Shown: one piece after another, positions 33,403 to 46,274 of the stretch | Position numbering within the stretch: the stretch's first letter is position 1 | Layout: each line of letters starts with the position of its first letter | NCBI GenBank assembly: GCA_030280995.1 | Contig: JASXTE010000002.1 | Span: forward strand, 12,968,683 to 13,032,682 | Length of the DNA: 64,000 bases | From: Hemileia vastatrix | Lineage: Eukaryota > Basidiomycota > Pucciniomycetes > Pucciniales > Zaghouaniaceae | Reading direction: 5' to 3' | Made by a program: the position numbers and the translations under genes | Notes under the pieces: generated by a model | Databases searched by the model: none | Told to the model about the DNA's origin: nothing | What the model saw: only the letters and a program-made list of their open reading frames with translations

Positions 33403-33591
33403 GGTGGACCAAACATTTAATCAATAAGAAATCCAGTTTAAGGTCATGGTGGACCCAACACTTGATAATAGTCCAGTTTAAGGTCTTGGTGGACCTAACA
33501 ACTTCTCTATCCTTGAACCCAGATTTTGCCACCAGCTTTCTTCATCCTAGTTTCAAGTTTTCTTCTTCAAAAAAAAATATCTCCTAACAAG

Positions 33592-34605
33592 ATGAAACCT
33601 TCTGACTTCATTGCTTCAGCTGATCAATCTTGCAAATACTGTGCCTTCACCCATAGGGAATGTATCTTCTCTTTTAACTGGCAAAAGCACACTTATAACA
33701 GGGCCTGTTTATCCTGCTATGAGAAGAAAAGAAAATGTTCTGGCTTGAACTGTGGTTCTTTCCCCATCACTGCTACTAGCTTCGCCGCCTTCTGCAAACC
33801 TCTTCCTTCTTCTTCACCTTCTACTCCACCCCCTATTCCATCAACCTCTAGAGATCCCATCCCTTTTTCTCCATCAGCCTATTTAAATCTTTCTCCATCA
33901 CCTAATCCTCTGGGTCCTTCTCTCCAATCTAGACTTGCTGCTACTCCCCCAAGAACTCTTGCTGCTCCCAGGGCCATGCTTCAACCTTCTAAAAATTCTT
34001 CTCCTTCTTCCAACATCTTGAAGCACAAAAGGTCCTATAATAGCCAGCAGTCTTCATCTTCTCTTGTATCATCCAAAAGGCCCAGAACATCTACTTCAAA
34101 CACCAAATCCAACACCAGTCCTCCTCATCTATCAAAAATAAAAAATCCTTTTCTAAACATAAAAAATCCCACTCCATTACCAAGTAAGCCATTTATCTAT
34201 GATCATGATAGTGTTGACACAGGTTAGTTGTCTCTTTTTATTTTCTTAATCTTCAGGTTTTAATTTGCTGATATTTTAATTTGATAAGCGTCCACCGGTT
34301 CTCCAATTTCATATTCTGCTTATGAACTACCAGAACCTAATCCAAGCTTCCCTAGAGTTCCAATTCACCTAGTGTCTGAAAAGCTTTTTGCTAATTTTAA
34401 TAACCTTATCGCTTATTTCCAACGATACCCGCCCTCTGATAGATCAGAATCTTGGATGAGAGAGCAACTGTTAAGAGACCTTTTCAAAATAGCCAACTGG
34501 CTTCAACACTATCGTGACCGTGAAATAAGATTCGAATCCCAGGAAATCGATCAAGGTCCTTCTAAATTTTCTAATTTCGATTCTTCAAAAGATAACAACC
34601 CTTGA
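33592..34605 (+). CDS. E2 antisense gene II, copy D
   Basis: Exons 33592-34222 and 34289-34605, with intron 34223-34288. The product is 315 residues and differs from copy A by Lys to Arg in STSKDPIP and Thr to Ser in the linker. Only about 190 bases of the upstream array remain (two to three hairpin motifs), so any promoter input from the full array is reduced in this copy. All six cluster cysteines are present. Confidence 0.72.
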
Positions 34606-34951
34606 TGGTGTTCTTCCTGGTATGTAGCTTTCTTGAATAATGTTTGTAAAATAAAATATAAACATCTAAACTACCTAAAACTAAAATACCTTTTATTATT
34701 ATTATTTTTTTTTTTTTTAACTTTACTTATTTTTATTTTTTTATTTTTATTTTTATTTTTATTTTTTAGTTATTTTATTATTATTATTATTATTTTTTTA
34801 CCATTTTAAATAAAAGATTTTTTTTTTTTTTTTTTTTTAATTTTAATTTTTTTTTTTTTTTTTAAAAAAGATAGTTTTGAAATAAAAGTTAAAATTTAAT
34901 TTTTAAAGAAAGATAAACGAATGTGAAAAGAAAAATAAAAAAAGTAATAAT

Positions 34952-34988
<37 letters not shown>

Positions 34989-35899
34989 AAATTTTAAAAG
35001 ATGCCCCCCGGCCATTTGATGAGCCGTACCCTTGACATCATACCCACATCCAAGTGCAACTTGATGTGGTTACACAATTTTGAGAATTTGAAAAGAAAAT
35101 AAAATAAATGAAAGTTTTTAGAAGATAATTTTTATAATGATGATCACTGGGTGGGCTCCCTCCAATTTATAAAAATGATTAGAGACCACCAGTGAGCATC
35201 ACCTTTACAATAATTCATAATATATATTAAAGAAAAGAAATCACAATCTAACATAAAAAAAATCAAAAACAAAATAAAATAAAAAGAATCTTGAATCTGG
35301 CCTTGAGAGCGGTGTCTCTTGATTCGTTCCAGTTTATAGTCTTAGTGGACTTCCTATAATTAAAAGACAAAGCCAGGATTCAACTAGAAACAGGGAAAAT
35401 TTTGGAAACGAACATTATGGGGTAATTGTGTATAGAGCAGCCAGCCCATCAATTACCCCCACACTTGCCAATATTAAATTAAGAAGGTTCCCCTGTGAAC
35501 ACTTCTTCCAATAAATTTTAAAATTTTTCCAACACTATCTTCACCCATATTTTAAGAATTTTTAATTTTGAAAATTTTCAATGAAGGTTTTCTCGCATTT
35601 TGTTATGTTTCATCACAGTTTCGTCGCCCATACGCAGTGTAATGATAGTAAAGTATTTTTGATAAAAATAAGAAGATAGTTTATACTCGTTGCGGAGGAA
35701 TCCATAAAATTTCGTAGATATCATAGTTTATCCTCATTGCAGAGGTCGTCATAAAATATTGTCGATATCATAGTTTATCCTCATTGCGGAGGTATAAAAT
35801 TTGATAAATGTCATTAAAATTGTAGTTTATCCTCATTTCGGAGTTATCCATATAATTTCATAAATGTCATAGAAATTGTAGTTTATCCTCATTTCGGAG
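34606..35899. other. E2 spacer between gene II and integrase (copy D)
   Basis: T-rich tracts (34690-34985), the conserved block, and a hairpin array (35676-35899) whose order and spacing differ from A-C, including a duplicated CATTTCGGAGTTA unit. No coding sequence seen. Confidence 0.7.
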
Positions 35900-38800
35900 T
35901 TAGACTTCGGCACTCCTGGTGCCTCTAGGATAGAACCGTTTCACTTGATCGGCCGCTACCCTCTTCTTCAATACTACTCCATCCAACTCTTCTAGCACAT
36001 ATGAACCGCTGGAAACTTGCTCCTTGATTTTATACGGTCCATTCCACCTATCTGCAAACATCTTTCCCCACTGACTTTCCAAACTCCTATTATACACCAG
36101 GACCATATCTCCTGGGTTCAAAGGTTTCCTTAATCGATGTGCCAACCGCTCATCCCAATATCTAACTGATTGATTTCGGATCTTCATCATCCGGGAATAT
36201 GCCTTTTCTAAATATTCTTCTTTCTTTTCTAGCTGCATCATTCTTGCACACAATAATTCTTCAGTAGTTTTGAACGTGCCCCAGTCAACTCCAAGATATG
36301 ATTCAGCTTCTAAATCTACCGGTAAAACTGCTTTCTGTCCAAAAACAAGTTCATAAGGTGAAAATCCGGTCGTCCTTTTGGCAGTGATTCGATCAGCAAA
36401 TAAAACTAAAGGTAAATAGTGCCTCCACTTTTCGGCACTTGTCCCACACATTTTAACTAAAGCATCCTTAATAACTTGATGCCCTCTTTCAACCATGCCT
36501 TCAGCTTCAGGATAATATGGGGTTGCTACCCTAACCTTTGATCCAACTTTCAATACGGCCTCTTTAAACTCTGTCCCAAATTCAGGACCTCCATCTACCG
36601 TTACCAACTTCATCACCCCATACCTATATACCCAATTATTCAAAAAAAATTCTGCCACATTTTTGGCAGTTAAATTAATAAGAGGCGCTGCCTCTACCCA
36701 ACCAGATAAATCATCTCTGGCCATAATTAAATATTTATACCGTCCCTCTTTTATATGAACGGCATCTAAACTAACTCTTCCAAAGAGCGTATATTCACCG
36801 GTCGCGCGTCCAGGTTCTTTTGGCCTTAAATAACTTCGTCTTTGACATTCTTCGCATGACTGAACCCACTGTTTAACAGCCATCTTCATGCCAGGCCACC
36901 AAAATCGATCAGAAATTCTTCTAAACGTTTCTCCAAAGCCTCTATGCCCGAGATCTTCATGCAGTGATTTCAAAACTAATTCTTGCCCCTTCTGTTGAGT
37001 TATAACTACTTGAGGATTTGGATACGTCCTCCTCATTAAACGTCAACCAGATAGGTAAAACGTAGATGACTTCCTCTTGATAGCCACCCATTCATTGTCT
37101 TCACAATCTTCTGGCCTCTCTAAAGTCAACAAATATTTGACTAACAAAAAATAAAAACCAGTCTGACCCCAGACTTCATCTTGAAAATCGATTAATATAA
37201 CATCAATAGGGACTTCTCTATCACCAATATCACCTGCACATGAATGAGCCAATAAGCGTTGACCCCTAAATAAATCTTTAATTGAGCTATGTCGACGATT
37301 TTCTTCTGAACCTTTGGATCCTTCGAAAACCGTATTTGAAAATACCTCTTTCTCTTTATCCACCCTTTTATTTAAATTCTCTAATTCTCCAACATATACA
37401 CCATTCCTTAATTTACTACTATCCCACACTACCAATCCATCTTCCTCTACATACACCACATCTTCTTCTACCTCCTCTCTGCCGAATTTATCTACACCTT
37501 TTCCAACACCTTTATTAACATAAAAACTATTTTCCAGTTTATCCTCTTGGTGGAGGTCATCTTCTCCATAATCTAAACACAATAGTCCTGCCAGTTTAAC
37601 CTCATGGGGGAGGTATGAAAAGTCTTCAGCTCCTTTAGTGCTGGCTTTGATAATAGGTATATCTTCATCAAACTCTTCTGAGTCTGAATCTTCTTCAGTG
37701 GGTGGTCTTCTTGATAAACCATCTGGCATAGTAAAAGTCTTGCCAGGCTTATGAACTAAATCAAATGAAAAATGTTGAATAAAAGCTACCCATCTCGTCA
37801 TGGGTGCGTTTGGTAAACTTGGGGAATTAATCATCTGGATTAACGATTTCGCATCCACTTGCAACTCAAAATGTTGCCCCCACAAAATATGCTGAAGTTT
37901 CTTCAGTATTTTTGCCACACCACATAATTCCAATTTTGGTTGAGAATATCTTGATTCGACCTCAGTAAATACTACAGATTCATACCTAACTGGCCTGATG
38001 TAACCAGCTTTATCCATCTGAGACAAAACCGCCCCAGCTGCAATCTGACTTGAATCAACTGCTAAATAAATTCTGCCAGAATCTTTTCCATAATCCAACT
38101 TGTGCAGGACTAAATCCTTCCCCACAACCTCCTTCAACTTCACAAACGCCTTCTCACACTCTTCATCCCACTCCCAGTCTGCATCCATTCTCGTTAACCG
38201 TCTCAATGGAGCTGCCAATGAAGAAAAGTCCTTGATAAACATTCTAACATATACGCAAACGCCTAAAAACCCTCTGACTTCGGTCGTATTCTTGGGTCTT
38301 GGCCAGGACAGAATTTTGTTAACTTTCTTCTTGGACATAATCCTACCCTCCCTACATACCACATGGCCTAATATTTCTAAGGCTGGCACACAACATGAAA
38401 ATTTTGAACCTGAAATAGTTAAACCAGCCTCTTCAATTCGAAACAAGATTCTTTCTAAAGTATTTGCAAACTCCCAAATGAATTTGCGTATCCCGGGATT
38501 CTCTTCCAACACCTGGTTATCATAGTCGGTTGTTGGTCCCTTAATTCCTCCATCATCTATAAAGATTCCAGCATATTGTGGAATTTCATCTTGAAGGATC
38601 CAAGCCATCTGAGCTTGATAAACTGCAACCGAATTTGTTGCTCCTTGAGGTAATCTTGTTAACTGTAAACGTCCTAGTGGTGTATCAAATGTAGTGAGAG
38701 GCCTTGAGTCCGGATGTAACTCTCTCTCATCATATCCACCCATAATATCTCCCAAACCATAACACACTCTCCCTGCAAATGCTTCAACAAACTCCTCAGC

Positions 38801-40123
38801 ACTAGGCGGTATCCCAGCATCCTTTATTGTAACCCTATTTAATTCCCTAAGATCATGAACAACTCTAAGCTTGCCATTCGGTTTCTTGATACAAAATACA
38901 GGACTAGAATAACTTGATGTTGATTGCTCATACAGTCCAGTGCGTATCCGTTCTCTGACAACTTCAATATAGGCTTCTTTTAATGCAGCCGGAATAGGAA
39001 TCGGTTTCTGCTGCCACGGTTCATGACATACCACAGGAATCTTGTAAGGCTCCCCATAGGAATGCTTCAACACACCCCTCTCCTCTTCTACAAAAGCAAT
39101 GGCCTTCTCTCACTTGACCATCACATCCAACAACAACTTCTTCTCTTCTCCAGACAACCAACCATCAGGTCCAAAATTAACAACGCCCAGTCTCTCAAAA
39201 GTGATTCTTGACGTCTCAGAAAATTCAGGCGGATTCTTTACCAAGGGACTTTCATAAGGATCTCTTGATAACCTTGGTCTTCTCAAAGGTGGATTTAATT
39301 CAGCAGGTAGTGGTTCATTAATAGGTCGAACTTTATTTGCTACTTTCTTATATTTGGCTGTGTCCACATCTAAATTAACTTGAGGTAAAACATTTTCTTT
39401 TGTATCGCCATTAAAACTTTCATCAAATGAATCTTCTTCATCGTCAGAATCGGAATAAGAAAAATTAGAAAAATATTTTATTTCATTTTTAAATTTTACC
39501 CTTTTCTCCTTTCCCTCGTCTAATTTATAAACAGATTTTCCAACACCTTGGCTTCCCTTATCCAACAGTAAATCACCCGTAAAGAAAGTTGGCAGTTTAA
39601 CCTCTTGCTGGAGGACCGGAATTGAATTTTCACAAAAATTATTTTTTTGAGTTTTAATTATACTGAGATTTTTTATTGGATTTTGATAAGATTTTCGCAG
39701 TTTACCCTCTTGCTGGAGAACCGGAATAACATTTTCACATAAATTATTTTTTTGTGTTTTACTTATACTGAGATTTTTAATCGAGTTTTGATGAGATTTT
39801 CGTAGTTTACCCTCTTGCTGGAGGTCACAAAACATACCCTTCCAATTTTTATCCAACCTAATTTGGCCCATTTTGCCTTTTTCACCGTTTTTAAATTTAA
39901 TAGAAAAACCGGGTAAATCCAATAAACATATAGAAAAGTCCAAAACATATTTGTACTCCAAAGTAATATTAACAGAAAATAATTGAGAATCCACTTGAAT
40001 TATCTCCAAGTGAGCTGACCTATTGCAATCCGGGATCTCATCCTGAGGAGAGATTACAACATTAGAGTGATCAGCCCCTGCTACCCCAAAAAATGAGGGC
40101 ATCCATCCTTTTCCAACAAACAT
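35900..40123 (-). pseudogene. pol: E2 Pol, copy D: one frame with two TGA codons
   Basis: Continuous minus-strand frame from the -1 site to the integrase stop, interrupted only by TGA 39110-39112 (copy B has CGA: VMVKREKA) and TGA 37043-37045 (copy B has CGA: LSGRRLM). RT (FIDD at about 38552-38563), RNase H, the H-H-C-C finger with RISDRFWWPGMKM, and integrase DDE are all readable. This is the best reference for the E2 family and shows that the 22605/15892 stop in B and A was originally Arg. Confidence 0.92.
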
Positions 40124-42690
40124 AATTCACCAGAAGCCGTCCGTTTAATATGCCGCTTCTTGGTGCAAACACAACACTGGCACAGAGTAGTAATCCCTGG
40201 CCGTGTTTCCCAACCTTCATCTCCAGGAGGCGCTAACCGCATATGTAACCTCCGCATATCTTCACCAGTGATCTCCAAACTAATCCCCATGCCAGCTTGA
40301 TACCCTATCCTGGCCTCAAAATCCATCAAAAAAGGACCAACAAGAACAGTTTTGACTGCTCCTCTGGCCACATAAAAGTGAACCTTACCAACAGATCCAC
40401 CAATGCCTAACCTGACATGCTCAGCTGTACCCATCAGCTCTGTTGCATGCCCTCCAATACCTCTGAGGTTTCCCCCAGTTCCACTTTTAATTGGCAAGCC
40501 TATACTCGTCGCTTGCTTCAATGAAATTAAATTAATTTGAGACCCTGAATCGACCAAGGCCTTTACTTCTTTACCATTTAGAGTTACCACCAGGTAACCC
40601 AGGGGAGCGGAAAAATGCGTATCTACATCTTCCCCAAACTTTTCAGCATTTTCACAAATATATTCCACCTCTCCAGTGGAAACCCGACGCCTCGTCAAAT
40701 GCTTCTTTTGCTTTTCAGCAAGCACCGGACTAATCGTAAATAACTCCCCCAAAGATAAGGGAATCTGCAGTTGATTCACCCTATTCAAAACTGCATCCAT
40801 CGCATTAGCTTGACCAGAAACTACTGGCCGCTCATACTGGACCTTTGATTTAACAACCTTGGCCCTGGGTACCTCTTGAGGTCCAACCGAGCCATCTTCA
40901 CCCCCCATTATAACATCTTCACTTTCTATAACCCTAACTCCGTCACCAGCTTCTTGCACTAATCCTGATCCATCGCTAGTCCTTCTTACTCCCTCCATTG
41001 GGATGGGACCGCTAAAACTTGGTCTGGGTAGAGACGCCAACGGTACGTCCTCCTCAGATTCCGAATCATCCTCTGGCATAGGCTCACCATTTAAATCAAA
41101 CTTGCCATAACTAGGGGGCCCCATATCAGCAATCCCCTTCTGCATTTTATATAATTCGTCCTTAGAGTAAGGGTTCAATTTGTTGGCGGCAGTTTGAGCA
41201 CTAGAATTCTTGTCCTTAGAGTAAGGGTTCACTTTGTTATTGGCCTTGCCAGGATTAGCCCTCAATTGGCTCTGAATGCTACTCTTCGCCTTAGTAGCAG
41301 CTGCTCTTCTAGCAGCATTAACATCGTATTCGCCAGCCATACAGCTACCCTCCACCTGGGCAACCGTCGCCAGCTCTAAACCACCAAAAGAAGTAGAAAA
41401 TGTGGCTTTACTGACCTCTTTCTCCTTGCCCTTGTCAGCTTTACCACCATTACCATTACCATTTTTGCCACTCTTGGCATTAACATCTTCATCCGTCACC
41501 TCTTCAAATCTGGCTCTCCTTTCAGCCGTTAAACTTCTTCTGACCAAATCAGAAGGAGACTGTCCATCACTGGGCTTGATGAACGAACCATCAGGAAATT
41601 TATAAACTTTACCATCAAAAAGAACTCGCTCAGCATCCATATCCTTATCAAGAGCAAAACAAACTGTTGCTCTGTGACCCCTCCTATTGCAATAGGAGCA
41701 CACCTTTGGCTGATCGTAGCCACCTCTATATCCATTACCACCATTACCACCATTTCTCCCATTGCCTGGGAAGCGGTTACCATTATTATTGCCATTATAA
41801 TTTCGATGTTCATAACCTCTGGACTGATAAGAAGTCGACGTTGACGAAGAAGCGATTGGGGCCTTATTGGCCTTCTGAGTCTCTTGAACAAATATTTTTA
41901 ATTGTTTCGTTAAATCGGCCAAATGATCGACCATCTTATTATCTACATTACCCTCAACTTTAGCAGCAGGTAATCCCATTTGAGCCTTCTTGGCCTCCTG
42001 GGCTTTGACCATAATATTGTTGTTTTCGGCCAAAACTTCACTAACCTTGCTAACATATTGAGTGCATGACTCTTGATATTTGTCCAACGCCAATAACTTT
42101 AGATGGGCTTGAATGTTCTCTTTGATAACCTCCAGAGCCGGCAGTTTCTGCTCACCATTAGGCATTTCCTTCATCAAATCTTTTCTTGAAAGATCCTTCA
42201 AGAAGTCCATTCAAATATCCCTGCTGCATGCTGTCCAAAACAAATCTTTTGCTTGGTTCTCATGCACTAACTCGTCCACCAGTATGAGATATTCCACCAC
42301 TTCAGCAAACTGAACACAGAGCTTTTTGAAGTCAGCCATAGAAGAAACTCCACCTTTTGCTTGCCAGTCTCCAACAATTTTATTGAGGTCCATCATAGTA
42401 AACCTAACACCCCATCTATCAATCATAGCTTTAGAAAGCTTAACCCAATCCTTGTCCTTGAATGCCTGCATAGCAATAACCTCTTTTTCCACCTCCCTAT
42501 CAGCAATAAAAAACCTAACTTGCTTCACCATATCCACATGAGAAGCGCCATCAACAGCAGCAGCAGCTTCATACCTGCTAATGAACCATTTAACCTCCTC
42601 CCCATCAAACTTTGGGCCATCCCAAGAAACAATTCTAACTGAGGGAGTAAGAGGGTTAGAAGATCCAGAAGCAACAGCAGAAGAAGACAT
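40081..42690 (-). pseudogene. gag: E2 Gag-protease, copy D, one TGA codon
   Basis: Same layout as copy B. ATG 42690; TGA at 42211-42213 replaces CGA (copy B: SRDIRMDVL). After that the frame is open to TAG 40081-40083. The zinc knuckle CSYCNRRGHRATVC and the retropepsin motif LVDSGSQINLIS are kept with the catalytic Asp present, unlike copy B. The slippery heptamer T-TTT-TTG is at 40093-40087. Confidence 0.92.
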
Positions 42691-42847
42691 CCCAATAAGT
42701 AATGAAAAGCGTTAACAATCGATAAAATAACAAGCCTCTTGCAGGCCAATAACAAAAATCCAATTAGAGTTCCAGAAAATAAGCCTCTTGCAGGCTAATA
42801 ACGTTCTTGATCCAAGTAAGTCTTTAAAGAAAGCTAGAGAAATCGAA

Positions 42848-42864
42848 CCCCACGTTGGGCGCCA
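42848..42864 (-). other. E2 tRNA-Lys primer binding site (copy D)
   Basis: TGGCGCCCAACGTGGGG on the element strand, 4 bases from the LTR edge, as in copy B. Two GCCT/AGGC leader hairpins lie between it and gag. Confidence 0.85.
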
Positions 42865-42868
42865 ACTA

Positions 42869-44044
42869 TGGTAAGGTAAACTCTTACAGTTGCCTTGCTG
42901 TAAGCAGAATCCGGAGGAGATATGTGGATTTAGCTGAAAACCCCGTCCTTCCAATAAAAATAACAAAATGGGAATTCTAAATCACTAAGCTAACCAATCT
43001 ACTTGGATCTGATTGATGAAAATAATGAAACTCTAAAATAATTAACACTTATTGAGATTTAAAGAAAGTGGCTGTTGATAAAGAAATACTGATAACAACA
43101 ATTAAGGTGTACCAGTGAAAGATCTGAAAAGATTGACTTTTATGTTTTTATAATAATTTAAATTTTTATGAGACAGCAATAATCAAGTCCCAGCGATGAA
43201 GACCTTTCTAAAGATACCCTATATGAAGTGTTATTTTAATTGTTGAGTAGTATTTCTAAAATGTTATATATAAAATATAAAGTTATAAGGGTATTACAAT
43301 TTATTTAATTTGTTGAGTAATAAAAAATGAGACCGTGGTGGTTAAAGATTAAGCTGTATGATGTGTCCCCCCCCCCTCAATTTCGATTTTGAGAAGCGCT
43401 TAAGTATTCCTAGTCACGTGCCTAAGTTTTCCCCTCCAGAGCTCTTCCAGAGTCAATCCGGAGCCCGTACGGAGTCAATCCGGAGCCCGTACGGAGTCCG
43501 TACGGAGTCCGTACAGAGTCAAAGCGGAGTCCGTACGGAGTCCGTACGGAGCCGGAACGGAGTCCGTCCGGACGTCCGGACTCAATTAGAACCTTAAAAC
43601 TATAATAAAAAATCTAGAAAAATTACACATAATAGAGCTACTTCCCGTTTACATACCAAACTAATTTTCGTAGTCTGCGCAGCTCTAATTACCCCGTGAA
43701 AATTCATCAAAGTTAAGTAATTTTTGAAAACGTAAATATTTCTATAAAACTTTAAAATTCATTTAAAAATATAAGAAAAATAGTAAAAATTCTGGAAAAA
43801 TTTCCCAAGGTTCTTGAGTGACTTGACTTAATACTTATAAATTTTTCAGACCGTAAAAAAAATAAGTTTTCTCCGTAAAATAAATTGTTTTTGTGTAGGC
43901 ATTCGCTCGTGACCAATTTCTTCATATTTTAAACTCCAATAAATTAAATAAAACCCTTTTATAAAAAATAATAACGCCAATCTTGCACGCCGTAATAACT
44001 CCATTTACATATTTAGGTGCCGTACTAAACTTTAGGCTACCACA
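42869..44044 (-). repeat. E2 5' LTR (copy D)
   Basis: 1,176 bp, with the longest CGG array (43451-43582, about 132 bases). It ends GGCTACCACA and is followed by unique sequence, which fixes the LTR terminus. The loop of the U5-end hairpin differs by one base from B while the stem is unchanged. Confidence 0.93.
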
Positions 44045-46079
44045 ACGCAACAAAATATTGTAATCAATTTTTGTGTTAGTCTGTAGAAAATTAATAAATT
44101 GTTTTGACTATGTAATAACTAGTTGAAACAAGTTATTAATTTTTCTACTGAACCAAATTTAGGATTTTAAATTTATTATAATTATTATAATGCATTTAAT
44201 ATTCATCACAAATAAGGTTCAAAAAAACAACGTCAATAATTATGGATAATTTTGAATATGAAAAGGGTTTAATTATATATTTAAATTTAAAAATTAATGT
44301 AATTACAATATAAGATAATTTAATAAGATATAATTATATTATCAACATGCAATAAATTAATTATTCATTAAATACACATAACACCTCTTTATATGGAATA
44401 TAATAATTATTTTAATGTATTCTTAATTTATATGATAATAAAATTAGTATAAAATTTATTTTAATTATTAAATAATATTTTAATATAATTTATTATGTAA
44501 TATAAATTTAAAATATATACATAGGCTGCAATTATTATGTCATTTAATAACTCCAATTAAATTGTATGTTTATTACTTGGCTCCTGGGACAGCCTGGCTG
44601 ACACAGTATGTGGCCAGTACACTGAAGCCATTTCTGGCATAAAAAACAACAAATTTGAAAAGTGTTATATTTTGTCATTTGATTAGCCAAATAAATAGTC
44701 TTTATTAAGTCAAATTTATCTGTAAATGTGACTATTTATTATTATTAAATCTATAGCAGATATATTCAACTTTTAATTGATTTAAAGCGCATTTCTTATT
44801 TTTCACATAAAACAATGAAAACAACAGCTTTAAGTCTACTTAAAAATTATTTAGCCTTATACTTAAGGTTACGCTAACATATTCCAGCTTAATTTTAAGT
44901 ACACAAGACTTATAAAAGGTGGATATATGCATGTATATAAGTTGTTATAATGGCATATATTGTATTTTATTATAAATTTCACTTATGTATACAACTTGTG
45001 TACCTTTATTTATTTTTTACATGTATACCTCATGTGTTTAGCATAATTTATAAGTACTAATAACTCAGTCCTGAGAATAACCAGGCTTAAAATTTAAATC
45101 TACTCAATACTACACTAATGAGGCAGAAAGAGAGATTATGTAAGAGGACTTCATTATCTATCTTTGATATCTTTTTGTTTTACATGTAGAAATTCTGCTG
45201 GTGAATTATATAAAATAATTTTTCTGGAAAAGTTGTCAATAAAGTAGCTTCAACAGAAGGTAATATTTCCAGAAAAATGATAAAGATAATTATTCCAAGT
45301 GAGTTTTATGTAGTTATATGAAAAGGAAAATATATGACTAAAAGTCAGAAATTTTTTTGTTAGAAAACAATCACAACATAAGAGTATATATTCAGATGAT
45401 AAAGATACTCTTTTGAGTTGTAGATTGGAATATGATGATACTAAGCAAGAAGAAGCTATCATGAAGGTGATTGATAAGTGGGTTGATTGAAAGAAGGAGT
45501 AGGAAAAAATTTATTCAAGGTCAGTAATTTAATGAGTAAAAAAATATAGAAAGGTTTAATGATGTACAAAAGAAAAAAAGATATGTGTTAAAATACTTTT
45601 ATTGGGATAGAAAAGAAGAAATAAAGTAATAATTCCAGAAATAGTAGATAATCAAGCAGTTTCTAAAAAATAGACAAGAGTGATAAGAAGAGTTTTAGCA
45701 TGCATTCCACAAGGTTGAGGTGAAGAACTAGAGGATTATATAATATTTGAGAGTAGTTCAGGAACTTCATCTTTTTAAATATTTATCCATTAATCTTTTA
45801 ATTATGCAAGGATATTATTTAGTATCAAGTGTAAAATGATCCAATCAATATTAATTTTCATTTCTTTCTTGTTATGTAAAGGAATCCTCACTTCCCTTAG
45901 TGAAGCAAACATACCTTTAAAAATTCCAATTTCATTCCCAATCCTTAATTTATACTTTGAAAGAGAGTTCTGAACTTGTATTTTTTGGTATGTTTAACAA
46001 CAGCCCCACAAAATGCCGGGATCACATATGTACCACTATTTTAAACAGGGTTGGAAAGAAGATATTGATTTTCATCAAG
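44045..46079. other. A/T-rich intergenic DNA
   Basis: No gene supported. Bases 45110-45190 resemble 48850-48960 (shared TAATGAGGCAGAAAG), so the right part may belong to the same degraded Harbinger-type family as 46080-46274 and 48.6-49.7 kb. The left part (44045-45060) shows nothing recognisable. Confidence 0.5.
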
Positions 46080-46274
46080 TTAAATCTCTGTTTTTTGAGA
46101 AATTATCATATATTTAATAACTGAAGAGTCATGGAAAGCACCAGGAAAGGCAGCATGAAAAGCAATAAACTTCTTTTTTATATTACAAACTAATTGGAGA
46201 GAAATATAATACCTTAACATAGAAAAAGTAAATATGATTAGAGATAGATATTTTGGCAGTCTAAAGTTTAGCAC
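46080..46274 (-). pseudogene. PIF/Harbinger transposase relic (small fragment)
   Basis: 64 codons including ISLQLVCNIKKKFIAFHAAF followed by PGAFHDSSV. This fits the PGxxHDSxV block of the DDE_Tnp_4 nuclease of PIF/Harbinger transposases. A similar block occurs at 48.96-49.05 kb. No other catalytic segment is found next to it, so it is a relic. Confidence 0.6.

Larger units (their letters stand above)
33403..44044 (-). mobile_element. E2 copy D: gag-pol and 5' LTR, 3' LTR lost
   Basis: It begins inside the upstream hairpin array (GGTGGACC half of a repeat). It then holds gene II, a rearranged second hairpin array, full pol and gag, PBS and the 5' LTR (42869-44044). It carries the least damaged pol: one continuous frame with only two TGA codons, plus one TGA in gag. 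The right edge meets unique A/T-rich DNA beginning ACGCA. Confidence 0.88.
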
